From: an uncultured Paracoccaceae bacterium
Lineage (GTDB): Bacteria > Pseudomonadota > Alphaproteobacteria > Rhodobacterales > Rhodobacteraceae
Length of the DNA stretch: 64,000 nucleotides
Assembly (NCBI GenBank): GCA_947496535.1
Contig: CANMDE010000002.1
Coordinates: 310,001 to 374,000, forward strand
Direction of reading: 5' to 3'
A program made the position numbers and the translations under genes. The notes below the pieces were generated by a model. That model was not told the DNA's origin. It searched no databases and was given only the letters and a program-made list of their open reading frames with translations. The stretch's first letter is position 1. Each line of letters begins with the position of its first letter. This document shows positions 20,526 through 30,168 of the stretch, in pieces.

Positions 20526-21752
20526 TCAGTTTGACGGGGTTACAGCGTTGGGATCTTCCAAGATTACTTCGACCACATCGCCGGGCATCAATGTAGTTGA
20601 CGGATCACCCGGCAAAGTGTCCGCACCGCCGCGAATTCGAGTGATGACATAGCTGACTTCGGCACTCAGGGGATCAACCGCCGGCGCTTGACCAATTTGC
20701 TGGCCGGCTGAGGCGGCCAACAGATCATATTGCCCGACCAGCTGTGCTTCGACCTCTGCGATGTTGGTTTCGACCTCCTGCAAGGTGGTCGCGTTTTCTT
20801 CGTGGCGAAGGCCGAGCAGCTGAGTTTCTTCGCGTTCGTGCTCTTGTAGTTCCTGACGCGCCAACAGGATTGATCGTTCGATATCCAGCAGGCGGCTTTC
20901 CAGCTCGCTGACATAAGTCGTGCGATCAAAGATACGGGTTGAGGCGGCCAATCCGCGTTCGACCAATCCTTTTTCGCGCTCCAGTTCCTCCTGCGCTGCT
21001 TCAAGCTGGGAACGGTTGCCTGAGAGCTTGTCTTCCAAGACGCCGAGCGCTTCTTCGAGAGAGGCACGCGCTTCCGCCAAAGATGCCAATTCCTGCTCGT
21101 AGCGGGCGTTGCGGGCGTCCAGAATGGCCGCTTCGGCAGCTCGGGCTGTCTGGTTCTCTTCAGAGTCTGCTTCGCCCAGAGCCGAGCCGCTCATTTCAGC
21201 CATCAGCCTGTCGCGTTTTGCAGTCAGAAACATCAGGTCGCTTTGTAAAACGCTGATGGTTCCTCTCGCGGTCAGGAAATTACGTTCTTCACCTTCGGTT
21301 GGTTTGATACCGCCCAAGCCGCCGGCGAGTGATACGGCCTTTAGTACGGTCAGACCGGGAGCGTAATCGTAAACACCCGGTACCTCGATCTGCCCGGCAA
21401 CGTAGATCGGTGCATAGCTTTCCACGCTCACGGCTACCTTGGAGGTTTGCCCGATCCCCACGTAAGAGGCCATCGCGGCTTCCAGTGCCTGTGCGATTTC
21501 CGCCGTCGTAAGATCAGCAGCGGTCAGTGACCCCGCCAGCGGGACGGATATTTCGCCGTCTGCGCCGACCGGATAGCTGCCCGAGATACCAGGCATTTCT
21601 ACCACTGTCGCATTAACCTCATCCCAGACAGCGATCTGGACGGTGAGCAAATCATTTATGCCCACGCGGTAGCTATCGGCCCATGAGAGGGTCGCGCACA
21701 ACTGGGTTACAATGCCAACAAGGCACCCAAGGCTGAATCTTGAAAATGTCAT
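20526..21752 (-). CDS. exoF: Polysaccharide export (OPX) protein, ExoF-like
   Basis: YRVGINDLLTVQIAVWDE...VYVAGQIEVPGVYDYAPGLTVLKAVSLAGGL...LMPGDVVEV. Confidence 0.85.
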   Translation of the reverse strand: MTFSRFSLGCLVGIVTQLCATLSWADSYRVGINDLLTVQIAVWDEVNATVVEMPGISGSYPVGADGEISVPLAGSLTAADLTTAEIAQALEAAMASYVGIGQTSKVAVSVESYAPIYVAGQIEVPGVYDYAPGLTVLKAVSLAGGLGGIKPTEGEERNFLTARGTISVLQSDLMFLTAKRDRLMAEMSGSALGEADSEENQTARAAEAAILDARNARYEQELASLAEARASLEEALGVLEDKLSGNRSQLEAAQEELEREKGLVERGLAASTRIFDRTTYVSELESRLLDIERSILLARQELQEHEREETQLLGLRHEENATTLQEVETNIAEVEAQLVGQYDLLAASAGQQIGQAPAVDPLSAEVSYVITRIRGGADTLPGDPSTTLMPGDVVEVILEDPNAVTPSN

Positions 21753-21777
21753 TCGTGAAGCGCCATTCGCTGAGGGG

Positions 21778-22494
21778 TCAATACGACCCTTTGGAAGACA
21801 GAACCGCAGGGATGGTGCGAAACATGATGGCGAAATCGCCGATGAGCGACCAGTTCAGCACGTAGTTCGTGTCGAACGTAATCCGCTGCTCATAGCTGGT
21901 ATCGCTGCGACCGCTGACCTGCCAAAGGCCAGTGATGCCTGGACGGGTTCCCAAATAGTGGGATGCAGCGGGGCCGTACATCTCTAGCTCATCCTGCACG
22001 ACAGGACGTGGGCCAACGAGGCTCATCTCACCTGCCAGCACGTTGATGATCTGGGGAAGTTCATCAACACTGTAGGCGCGTAGCACGGCACCGATGCGGG
22101 TAACGCGGGGATCGTTGCGTAGTTTGCGGTTCTTGACCCACTCGTCCCGCTCATCCGGGTGATCAGCCAAATAACGTTCCAGCACTGCATCACCATCAGA
22201 CACCATTGTCCGAAATTTCCAGCAGCGAAATTCGCGACCAGCGTGTCCAATACGGACATGTCCATACAGCACGTCTCCGCGAGAGGACAACTTAACAGCG
22301 ACTGCCACTAAAGCGAATAGCGGCAGCAGGAAGGTCAGCGCAAATGCAGCTGCCAGGATGTCGAACGTGCGCTTCACCCTGCCACCCAGAGCAGCGCTTG
22401 CCGTATCTGAAAGTAACGGGTTGTCGTTGGTGGTGGCTATCAACAGCCGTCGCTCGTCCAAGGCTGTAAAACCCACACTTTCCATGGTCGGCAT
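21778..22494 (-). CDS. exoY: Undecaprenyl-phosphate sugar-1-phosphotransferase, ExoY-like
   Basis: KRTFDILAAAFALTFLLPLF...KFRTMVSDGD...LPQIINVLAGEMSLVGPRPV...RPGITGLWQVSGRS; SD before ATG 22494. Confidence 0.92.
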   Translation of the reverse strand: MPTMESVGFTALDERRLLIATTNDNPLLSDTASAALGGRVKRTFDILAAAFALTFLLPLFALVAVAVKLSSRGDVLYGHVRIGHAGREFRCWKFRTMVSDGDAVLERYLADHPDERDEWVKNRKLRNDPRVTRIGAVLRAYSVDELPQIINVLAGEMSLVGPRPVVQDELEMYGPAASHYLGTRPGITGLWQVSGRSDTSYEQRITFDTNYVLNWSLIGDFAIMFRTIPAVLSSKGSY

Positions 22495-22917
22495 CGTGGC
22501 GCTCCTTAATTCGTCGGTAAGCTTCGTTATAGATAACTTGCCGGTCAATTTCGCAATTGCAGCATTTCATCAACCACTTGCGACAATTTGGCGGAAAGCT
22601 GCCAATTGTTTCGTGATAATCCTCATCGCTACGCCTAGTAATTGCGCAAACCAGCAACGATTAGCCGAAAAAAATCTACTGATTATCGTTTATTATCAAT
22701 TCAGTGATCGCTATTGTGGTGTTTCCGCGCACTTACGATCAAAAATGCGCCGATACTGGAAAACTCAAGGGCAGCGTTTCTGGGCCAATTTATGCCCGAA
22801 TCTGCACTGCAGCATTTTCGATCGAAATGCGGGCTACGATTTGATGTAGTTTGGCTTGGAAACGCTACATATGATTCCAATTTAAGAGCAGTACCAAGGC
22901 ATAGCCGGAAAGCCAAA

Positions 22918-23772
22918 ATGATGACAGAACCCGCGCCGAAGACCGAGATTCCAGACGGCCTATGGCACCGTCAGTTTGATGCCGCTAACGACTTTCCAAC
23001 AGTGCCAGTCACCAAGAAGGTTGCCCTTTGTACCACCCCACGCTGCGGCAGCCATTTTCTGGGTCACCAAATGCACGCTCTGGGCGTGTTTGGCTATCCG
23101 CTGGAATATCTGAACCCCGGCAACTGGCATGTTTGGGAAAACCGCGCAGGCACCGACGACACGCTGGACTATATCAAATCTGTCCGCACCGGCCCCAACG
23201 GTGTGTTTTCAGTCAAACTGCACCATGAACATTTGCTAGCGTTTCTCAAGCAAGAGCCCGCTCCGCTGGATTACAAGTTTATACATCTCTGCCGCCGCGA
23301 TTTGACCAAACAGGCCATTTCCTTTGCACGCGCCCAACAAACTGGAGCTTGGATTTCCGATATGCCGGAAACCGCACCAGCCGAATACGATTGGGCGCTG
23401 ATCGCAGAAAAGGTCGATGCAATCTCCAGAGGTAACGCAGACTGGCAGAGTTTTTTGCGCAGTGTTGGCATCAAACCATTGCAGTTGTTCTACGAAGACA
23501 TTGTCGCAGATATGTCCGGCACCATCACACAAATCGCGAGTTATCTGGAGATCGATATCAACGACGTGACTGCCGAAGAGCCAGCCTTCACCCCAAAGCG
23601 GCAAAAGAAGAAAGCGCAGGATGATTGGCTTACCCGGTTTGAAAGCGATAGCCGTGCTGCATTGGCTGAAGGGCGGCCCATTCCCGGAGCCTCACCCCCT
23701 GCGGCGGCCGCAGTCATACGCCGCCGTACGATACAGGTGGCGAAGCGACTAAAGGCTAAGGCAGGGCTTTGA
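22918..23772 (+). CDS. Stf0-type sulfotransferase
   Basis: VALCTTPRCGSHFLGHQMHALGVFGYPLEYLNPGN (PAPS-binding region) and HLCRRDLTKQAISFARAQQTG. Confidence 0.8.
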   Translation: MMTEPAPKTEIPDGLWHRQFDAANDFPTVPVTKKVALCTTPRCGSHFLGHQMHALGVFGYPLEYLNPGNWHVWENRAGTDDTLDYIKSVRTGPNGVFSVKLHHEHLLAFLKQEPAPLDYKFIHLCRRDLTKQAISFARAQQTGAWISDMPETAPAEYDWALIAEKVDAISRGNADWQSFLRSVGIKPLQLFYEDIVADMSGTITQIASYLEIDINDVTAEEPAFTPKRQKKKAQDDWLTRFESDSRAALAEGRPIPGASPPAAAAVIRRRTIQVAKRLKAKAGL

Positions 23773-24910
23773 CGCCATCTGGCAGGACCGGTTCCAGTGC
23801 TGTCTGCACGTCCTCCGGGCGCAACATGAAATCAATATCACTTGTCGCCAGCAAGCCGTCGGACATCTCTGATATCGCACGCTGATCCAACTTTTCCAGC
23901 AGACCAATCAACGCCGCAGCTAAGGGCTGATCCACCGTGAACCCAAGTTTGTTCGTGGCCACCTTCCGCCCCGTTTCGGTGTCCGCGACAGCAATCGAAG
24001 GGCAGCCAAACCAGCTTGCCTCGTAGATACGGTTGGGAAGCAACCAGTCCGAATTCGCGCCGCGCTGCCAAAGATCCTGCGCCCAGACCACATCGCATCC
24101 GGCATAAACCTCGGCCAATCCGCTTGGATAATCATAGGGCCCAAAATAGGTGACGTTTTCCCGCTTTTCGATTTGCTGATCGAAGTCCGGCAAAACATGG
24201 CGATGGACGTTACCATGGATGTGGATAGCGATCCGATCATCAAAGTGGTCGGCTGCTGCCATCAACAAATCCAGGCTCGGCGAACACCGAATTGAGCCTA
24301 CCCAGCCAATGATCAGTGCAGCATCGGTCGCCTTATCCGGGCGCGTGTCAGGTCGCGGGGAAGGCTCTTCGTCAAACCACAGCTTGTTTTCGATGATACG
24401 ATGTGGGCCGCGATACGCCTGTATCGCGTCAAAATACTGAGTGATGAATCCAGGCGAGGACACGATCAATAACTGCACCCGCGCCAAAAGCCTGCGTTCG
24501 CACCAGCGCATTACGGCACCAATCGCCCCAGTTTTTGTAAACAACCCGTGGATGTCCAGACACTCATATACCAAAGGCACCCGCCCAGCGCCCGATAGCA
24601 ATCGGACGATCCATGCAATCACCAATAAATCAAAATTCCGCGCGATAATTACATCGGCCTGTCGCAACTCATTGGTGTGTCGCATCGTGCGCCAGATACC
24701 CCGCAATATGCCTGCAATCCGCTTGCCGTAGCGTTCGTTTTCGACAAATCCCAAATCTATATTGGGCCAATCCGGCACAAAATCAGCATTCATGTTGGCC
24801 CGCCGAAATGCGGCAGAACGAATATCATGCCCCAACATCTGAAGACTTTTGATACGCCTGATCTGAGAGGCTTCGGTAAGGTCGAAAGCAAAAACAAATA
24901 TGTTGGCCAA
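23756..24910 (-). CDS. Glycosyltransferase, ExoL-like
   Basis: GT4-like organisation (IIGWVGSIRCSPSLDLL...FGPYDYPSGLAEVYAGCDVVWAQD...IYEASWFGCPSIAVADTETG). Confidence 0.65.
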   Translation of the reverse strand: MANIFVFAFDLTEASQIRRIKSLQMLGHDIRSAAFRRANMNADFVPDWPNIDLGFVENERYGKRIAGILRGIWRTMRHTNELRQADVIIARNFDLLVIAWIVRLLSGAGRVPLVYECLDIHGLFTKTGAIGAVMRWCERRLLARVQLLIVSSPGFITQYFDAIQAYRGPHRIIENKLWFDEEPSPRPDTRPDKATDAALIIGWVGSIRCSPSLDLLMAAADHFDDRIAIHIHGNVHRHVLPDFDQQIEKRENVTYFGPYDYPSGLAEVYAGCDVVWAQDLWQRGANSDWLLPNRIYEASWFGCPSIAVADTETGRKVATNKLGFTVDQPLAAALIGLLEKLDQRAISEMSDGLLATSDIDFMLRPEDVQTALEPVLPDGVKALP

Positions 24911-25069
24911 TGTCGTGTTCCCAGCGAACGAAACGGTTGAGCGATCTCAGATGTTATGGCTGTAACCAATGTCTTTGACACGGCAACATTTTCAGACATG
25001 CGCGGCAAGTGGCTGAAAGTCGCTTAGCAATGACTTCGAAGCTCGATCTTCATTGGGGTACGGCGCCGA

Positions 25070-26146
25070 TCACTTTACCCGCAGCAGCTCTCCGGTCTCA
25101 GCATCAAAGAGACAAAGTTCGTTGGTCTTCAGTGACAGCGCCAACTCGCCGTCGTGCCCCGCCTCCAGATGTGCTGGCAGCCGCGCCGTGACCGGTTTGC
25201 CGCCCCATGAAAAGACGACAAAACTATCGGCGCCTGTGTTTTCGACAAGGGTTGGCTTCACCGTCAGGCAAACCTCGCCATGACCAAGTACAAAGTGTTC
25301 AGGCCGACAGCCAAGTGTGACCTCGTCTGGCATCCCGCTTGTATCTATCTTGATCAAGGTATCACCAACCAACAGACCTGTTTTCGACTTGGTGGCAGGC
25401 ACCAAGTTCATTGGCGGTGACCCCATGAAATCTGCAACAAACGTATTAGCGGGGCTTTTGTAGATTTCTGCAGGCGTACCAACCTGCTGCACATAGCCGT
25501 CCTTCAGGACAACAATGCGTGTCGCCAATGTCATGGCTTCGATCTGATCATGTGTCACGTAGACGATACTGGCGTCGGTGTTTTGGTGCAGACGTTTGAT
25601 TTCTGCGCGCATCTCGACCCGCAGTTTTGCGTCGAGATTGGACAGCGGTTCGTCGAACAGGAAAAGTTTCGGATCGCGCACCAAAGCCCTGCCCATGGCC
25701 ACCCGCTGCCGCTGCCCGCCGGACAGTTGCGATGGTTGCCGGTCCAGCAAATGATCGATCTGCAACAGCGTAGCGACCTCAAGAATTTTGGCATCCATTT
25801 GTGCCTTTGGCACTTTACGGATTTTCATGCCGAAACCGATGTTTTCGCCAACAGTCATGGTTGGGTAAAGCGCATAGGATTGGAAGACCATCGCGATGTC
25901 GCGGTCCTTCGGCGGCTCTTGCGTCACGTTCCGACCGCCGATGTTCAGCGTGCCCTCGGATATTTCCTCAAGCCCTGCGATACAGTTCAGAAGGGTCGAT
26001 TTTCCACAGCCCGACGGGCCAACAAGAACCAAAAATTCACCTTCACCCATTTCGATGTTGATGTCGCGAAGCACCTCAACAGCGCCATAGGCTTTTCTGA
26101 GGTCAATCGTTTCAAGAACAGCGGTACTGCTGCTATCAAGTGCCAT
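25070..26146 (-). CDS. malK: Maltose/alpha-glucoside ABC transporter ATP-binding protein
   Basis: VGPSGCGKSTLLNCIAG, LSGGQRQRVAMGRALVRDPKLFLFDEPLSNLDAKLR plus regulatory C-terminus. Confidence 0.88.
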   Translation of the reverse strand: MALDSSSTAVLETIDLRKAYGAVEVLRDINIEMGEGEFLVLVGPSGCGKSTLLNCIAGLEEISEGTLNIGGRNVTQEPPKDRDIAMVFQSYALYPTMTVGENIGFGMKIRKVPKAQMDAKILEVATLLQIDHLLDRQPSQLSGGQRQRVAMGRALVRDPKLFLFDEPLSNLDAKLRVEMRAEIKRLHQNTDASIVYVTHDQIEAMTLATRIVVLKDGYVQQVGTPAEIYKSPANTFVADFMGSPPMNLVPATKSKTGLLVGDTLIKIDTSGMPDEVTLGCRPEHFVLGHGEVCLTVKPTLVENTGADSFVVFSWGGKPVTARLPAHLEAGHDGELALSLKTNELCLFDAETGELLRVK

Positions 26147-27170
26147 CTACTTTCCTCTCCGGCGTTGGGCCCGTTGACCCACGCACAATCATTTCTGCAT
26201 TCAGTTTAACCTGAAGCTTGTCCGCTGGCGTTCCGTTCAAGTGAGCCAGCAACATCTCGGCAAGCGGCACGCAGGCGTCCCGCAAGGGTGCCCGCGTAAC
26301 CGTCAGCGCGGGATCAAAATTAATTGCCCGCGTCAGCGGCAGCGCATCGTCATGTGCGATGACCGAAACATCCTGTGGCATACAAAACCCCCGATCCTTG
26401 ATCGCCTGAACAACACCTGCCGCGATTACGGTCGTTGCGCAGACAAAAGCAGTTGGTGCCGAGGGCTGTGCGAGCATGTCCAGAGCATGGGTATATCCAT
26501 GGCTTTCGAACACGGCGTCATTGCGTATGTTGACGGTCGATAAATCAAGCGTCGTCATGGCATCCCGAAATCCGTCCAGCCGATCCGCCGCATAGGCGCT
26601 GTGCAATTCACCGTTGATCAATGCGATCCTGCGATGCCCAAGATTGAACAACATGCGCACGGCATCTGCAGACACTGCCAGATTGTCGATACCGTAGTTG
26701 GGATAAGTCGGTTCGCGCCTGTCCTGACCATGCAGTACAAAGGGTATGCCACGTTCCTGAAGGTAGTTTACGCGCGGGTCGTTTGGCACCGGCGCGTTCA
26801 GGATAAAGCCGTCGATAACATCGCGCTCCAAAAGCTTTGTGTAGGGCAGCACCGGGTCCGCCTCTTGATCGACGGCGAGAACCAAGTCAGTTTCATGCGT
26901 TGCCAAAGCGGCAGTGAGTCCGGTTAGCATTTCGAAAAAGGTCTGGTCGGCGCTCATGTCCGGCTTGATCTTCACAATCATGCCCACCATACCTGACCGT
27001 CCTGTCACAAGGCGCTGGGCGATGCGATTGGGGCGATATCCCAACCTATCGGCGGTTTCCTTCACCTTGTTGCGGGTCTTGATGTTGACCTCTGGAAACC
27101 CGTTCAGTGCGCGACTGACGGTTGCCACCGAAAGTCCAAGCTCTGCGCTGATATCTTTTAGGGTTGCCAT
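26136..27170 (-). CDS. LacI-family transcriptional regulator of the alpha-glucoside locus
   Basis: ATLKDISAELGLSVATVSRALNGFPEVNIKTRNKVKETADRLGYRPN. Confidence 0.93.
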   Translation of the reverse strand: MATLKDISAELGLSVATVSRALNGFPEVNIKTRNKVKETADRLGYRPNRIAQRLVTGRSGMVGMIVKIKPDMSADQTFFEMLTGLTAALATHETDLVLAVDQEADPVLPYTKLLERDVIDGFILNAPVPNDPRVNYLQERGIPFVLHGQDRREPTYPNYGIDNLAVSADAVRMLFNLGHRRIALINGELHSAYAADRLDGFRDAMTTLDLSTVNIRNDAVFESHGYTHALDMLAQPSAPTAFVCATTVIAAGVVQAIKDRGFCMPQDVSVIAHDDALPLTRAINFDPALTVTRAPLRDACVPLAEMLLAHLNGTPADKLQVKLNAEMIVRGSTGPTPERKVDGT

Positions 27171-27180
27171 CGAAGCCTTT

Positions 27181-27195
27181 TCAAAAGCGTTTTGA
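27181..27195. promoter_or_regulatory. Candidate LacI-type operator 1
   Basis: Inverted repeat TCAAAA-GCG-TTTTGA between divergent lacI and GH13 genes. Confidence 0.55.
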
Positions 27196-27248
27196 TAATT
27201 TTACAAGTGTTGATCACATATAGCCAAAAAAATAGCAAATTTCAAAAT

Positions 27249-27263
27249 TTAAAACGTTTTGAA
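27249..27263. promoter_or_regulatory. Candidate LacI-type operator 2
   Basis: TTAAAACGTTTTGAA, near-palindrome with AAACGTTT core. Confidence 0.55.
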
Positions 27264-27310
27264 TTTTTATTTTTGTTTGTTAATGTCCCCCGACTCAATG
27301 GGAGGTGTTC

Positions 27311-28933
27311 ATGCGCGAATGGTGGCGTGATGCGGTGATCTATCAGGTTTATCCGCGCTCATTTCAGGACGACAACAGCGACGGCGTAGGTGATCTGCCC
27401 GGCATTACGCAGCGTTTGCCGCATATTGCTGATCTTGGCGTTGATTGTATCTGGCTGTCGCCAATATTTACCTCTCCGCAGAAAGACATGGGCTACGACG
27501 TCTCCGACTATAAAGACATCGATCCAGTCTTTGGGACGCTGGCCGACTTTGACGCGCTGATCGTTCGCGCACATGAATTGGGTCTCAAGGTGATTGTCGA
27601 TCAGGTTCTCTCGCACACCTCTGATCAACACCCTTGGTTTCGAGAAAGCCGCGTTGATCGTGATAACCCGAAAGCGGATTGGTACGTCTGGGCGGACCCC
27701 CTGCCTGACGGTAGCCCACCGACAAACTGGCACAGCCACTTTGGCGGTCCCGCCTGGGAATATGACGCACAACGGGGCCAGTATTACCAACACAACTTTC
27801 TGGCAGCCCAGCCTGATCTGAATTTCCACAACCCGGAGGTCGTGGAAGCGGTTCTGGATACCTGCAAGTTTTGGCTGGATCGTGGTCTTGACGGGTTCCG
27901 GCTTGATACGGTGAACTACTACTTTCACGATCACGAACTTCGTTCGAACCCTCCCGCACAGCTGGGGCCACAAGTCATGGCAACCGACCTTTTCGGCATG
28001 CAGGACAACATATTCAACAAGAACCGGCCCGAAAATCCCGGCTTTCTGGAGAAGCTGCGCGCGCTGACTGATCAATATGATGACGTCATGATGGTCGGCG
28101 AAGTTGGGGACGGTGGTCGCCGTGCGATTGAGATTATGGCAGAGTACACTGCGGGCACCAATCGACTGCACATGGCTTACAGCTTTCCCATGCTTGGGCC
28201 GGAATTTACTGCAGACCATTTCCGGAGCTGTATCGAGGGTTTCCAGCAAGGAGCACCGGACGGCCATCCGAAATGGTCGTTCAGCAACCACGATGTTGAA
28301 CGCCATGTGACCCGGTGGTCCGACCATGCAGTCAGCGAGGGTGCGATGGCGCGGCTGGCTTGCGCGATGCTGATGTCATTTGAGGGCACCGTTGGCATTT
28401 ATCAGGGCGAGGAATTGGGTCAGACCGAAACGGAACTCGTTTACGAAGAACTGACCGACCCACCAGCCTTGCGTTTTTGGCCAGGGATCAAGGGCCGTGA
28501 CGGGTGTCGTACTCCGATGGTGTGGGAACATGACAAACCCAATGCAGGGTTTTCAAATGGGCGACCATGGCTGCCAGTGAAAGATCCGCAACTTGCACGT
28601 TCCGTTGATCTGCAAGACGCCGCGAACGATAGCACCTTGCACTTCTATCGTTCGGCAATTGCCTTTCGCAAAGACAGCATGGCCTTGCGTAGTGGGAAGA
28701 CCGATTTCATCAACCTGCCCGAACCACTGCTGGCCTTTCATCGCAGCGCAGATGACCAACAGATCACCTGTGCGTTCAACCTATCGAAAGAACCCCTGAA
28801 ACTATCCGTTTCAGGGGATGCAAAGCTCACCGGTCCGCGTAACGCGCAACTGGACGGCACACAGCTTTCGCTGCCCGGCAACGGGTTTGCTTACCTCGAA
28901 AACGCCGGGGCACTGGCCCTCGCGACCTCATAA
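27311..28933 (+). CDS. aglA: Alpha-glucosidase (GH13)
   Basis: WWRDAVIYQVYPRSFQDDNSDGVGDLPGI...GFRLDTVNYY...MVGEVG...FSNHDVERHVTRW; SD GGGAGGT. Confidence 0.93.
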   Translation: MREWWRDAVIYQVYPRSFQDDNSDGVGDLPGITQRLPHIADLGVDCIWLSPIFTSPQKDMGYDVSDYKDIDPVFGTLADFDALIVRAHELGLKVIVDQVLSHTSDQHPWFRESRVDRDNPKADWYVWADPLPDGSPPTNWHSHFGGPAWEYDAQRGQYYQHNFLAAQPDLNFHNPEVVEAVLDTCKFWLDRGLDGFRLDTVNYYFHDHELRSNPPAQLGPQVMATDLFGMQDNIFNKNRPENPGFLEKLRALTDQYDDVMMVGEVGDGGRRAIEIMAEYTAGTNRLHMAYSFPMLGPEFTADHFRSCIEGFQQGAPDGHPKWSFSNHDVERHVTRWSDHAVSEGAMARLACAMLMSFEGTVGIYQGEELGQTETELVYEELTDPPALRFWPGIKGRDGCRTPMVWEHDKPNAGFSNGRPWLPVKDPQLARSVDLQDAANDSTLHFYRSAIAFRKDSMALRSGKTDFINLPEPLLAFHRSADDQQITCAFNLSKEPLKLSVSGDAKLTGPRNAQLDGTQLSLPGNGFAYLENAGALALATS

Positions 28934-28959
28934 CAATTTAATCTCTGGGAGGAGAGACA

Positions 28960-30117
28960 ATGAAAAAGACACTTCCACTCGCCGTATTGTTGCTGGCGAC
29001 AGCTATGCCTGCAGCCGCCTTTGAAGATGGCAAGCTGACGATCTGGATTGGCTCAAACCGGGACAAAGACGCCTTGATTTCGGCTGTAGCAGGCTTCACT
29101 GACGATCTGGGCATCGACGTCGCAGTCGAGATCGTCGACCCTGATCTGCCCCAAAAGTACCAGCAGGCTGCTGCGACCGGTGACGGCCCCGATATCGTGC
29201 TTTGGGCGCATGACCGTTTCGGCGAATGGGCAGATGGCGGGTTGATCCAACCCGTTGTGCCATCCGACGACTGGGCGGCAGATATCCTGCCATCAGCGCT
29301 GGAGGCCGCACAGTTTGGCGGGAATACCTGGGGCTATCCCGTGGCCGTCGAAGCGGTCACTTTGATATATAACAAAGATCTCATCGACACGCCGCCCGCG
29401 TCCTTCGAAGAAATCGCCGCTTTGGATGTTGAAGGCCAAAAAATCCTTTGGGACTACAACAACACCTACTTCACGATGCCAATGCTCATGGCAGGTGGAG
29501 GCTATGCGTTCCAAAAGGTGGACGGCGTTTATGACGGTACCTCAACCGGTGTGAACAACGACGGCGCAATCGCGGGGGCGACGGTCCTGAAATCGTTGTT
29601 CGATGACGGCGTCATGCCACAAGGCGTGGACTACGGTGTCATGGACGGTGCCATGAATAACGGCGAAGTTGCGATGGTTTTGAACGGGCCATGGTCCTGG
29701 CCTGCATTCGAAGAGTCGGGCCTCAACATCGGTGTCGCCCCGATCCCTACGGTAGATGGCAACGCGTCGCCTCCGTTCCTTGGTGTTTTGACCCTCGGCA
29801 TTAACGCGGCGACACCCAACACTGACCTCGCCGTGGAACTGATCGAGAATTATCTGGCTACTGACGAAGGTCTGGGCGTCTGGAATGCGAACGGTGCACT
29901 GGGCGCTTTGGCGGATAGTTCGGCTGCGGTGGCGCAAAATGACCCCTTGGTGACTGAAATGCTGGACGTGGCCGCAAACGGCGTGCCCATGCCATCCAAC
30001 CCGGAAATGGGGGCCTTTTGGGCTGCGATGGCACCGGCGTTAACCAACATCACGTCCGGTGCTGCGGCGCCTGCGGATGCGTTGAACGACGCCGCCGCGC
30101 GGATATTGGGCGAATAA
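28960..30117 (+). CDS. malE: Maltose-type ABC transporter substrate-binding protein
   Basis: Signal peptide; FEDGKLTIWIGSNRDKDAL...PDIVLWAHDRFGEWADGGLIQPV, MalE-like. Confidence 0.88.
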   Translation: MKKTLPLAVLLLATAMPAAAFEDGKLTIWIGSNRDKDALISAVAGFTDDLGIDVAVEIVDPDLPQKYQQAAATGDGPDIVLWAHDRFGEWADGGLIQPVVPSDDWAADILPSALEAAQFGGNTWGYPVAVEAVTLIYNKDLIDTPPASFEEIAALDVEGQKILWDYNNTYFTMPMLMAGGGYAFQKVDGVYDGTSTGVNNDGAIAGATVLKSLFDDGVMPQGVDYGVMDGAMNNGEVAMVLNGPWSWPAFEESGLNIGVAPIPTVDGNASPPFLGVLTLGINAATPNTDLAVELIENYLATDEGLGVWNANGALGALADSSAAVAQNDPLVTEMLDVAANGVPMPSNPEMGAFWAAMAPALTNITSGAAAPADALNDAAARILGE

Positions 30118-30126
30118 GATAAGGTC

Positions 30127-30150
30127 GGGCGGCAGGGCGGCCTGCCGTCC
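30127..30150 (+). other. Intercistronic stem-loop malE-malF
   Basis: GGGCGGCAGG-GCGG-CCTGCCGTCC (10 bp stem with one G-U). Confidence 0.65.
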
Positions 30151-30168
30151 AACAATTCGGGGCCAGTA

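Noticed and set aside
27359-28327. 322-aa minus-strand ORF antisense to the GH13 gene
   Set aside because: Shadow ORF of a strongly supported GH13 coding sequence.
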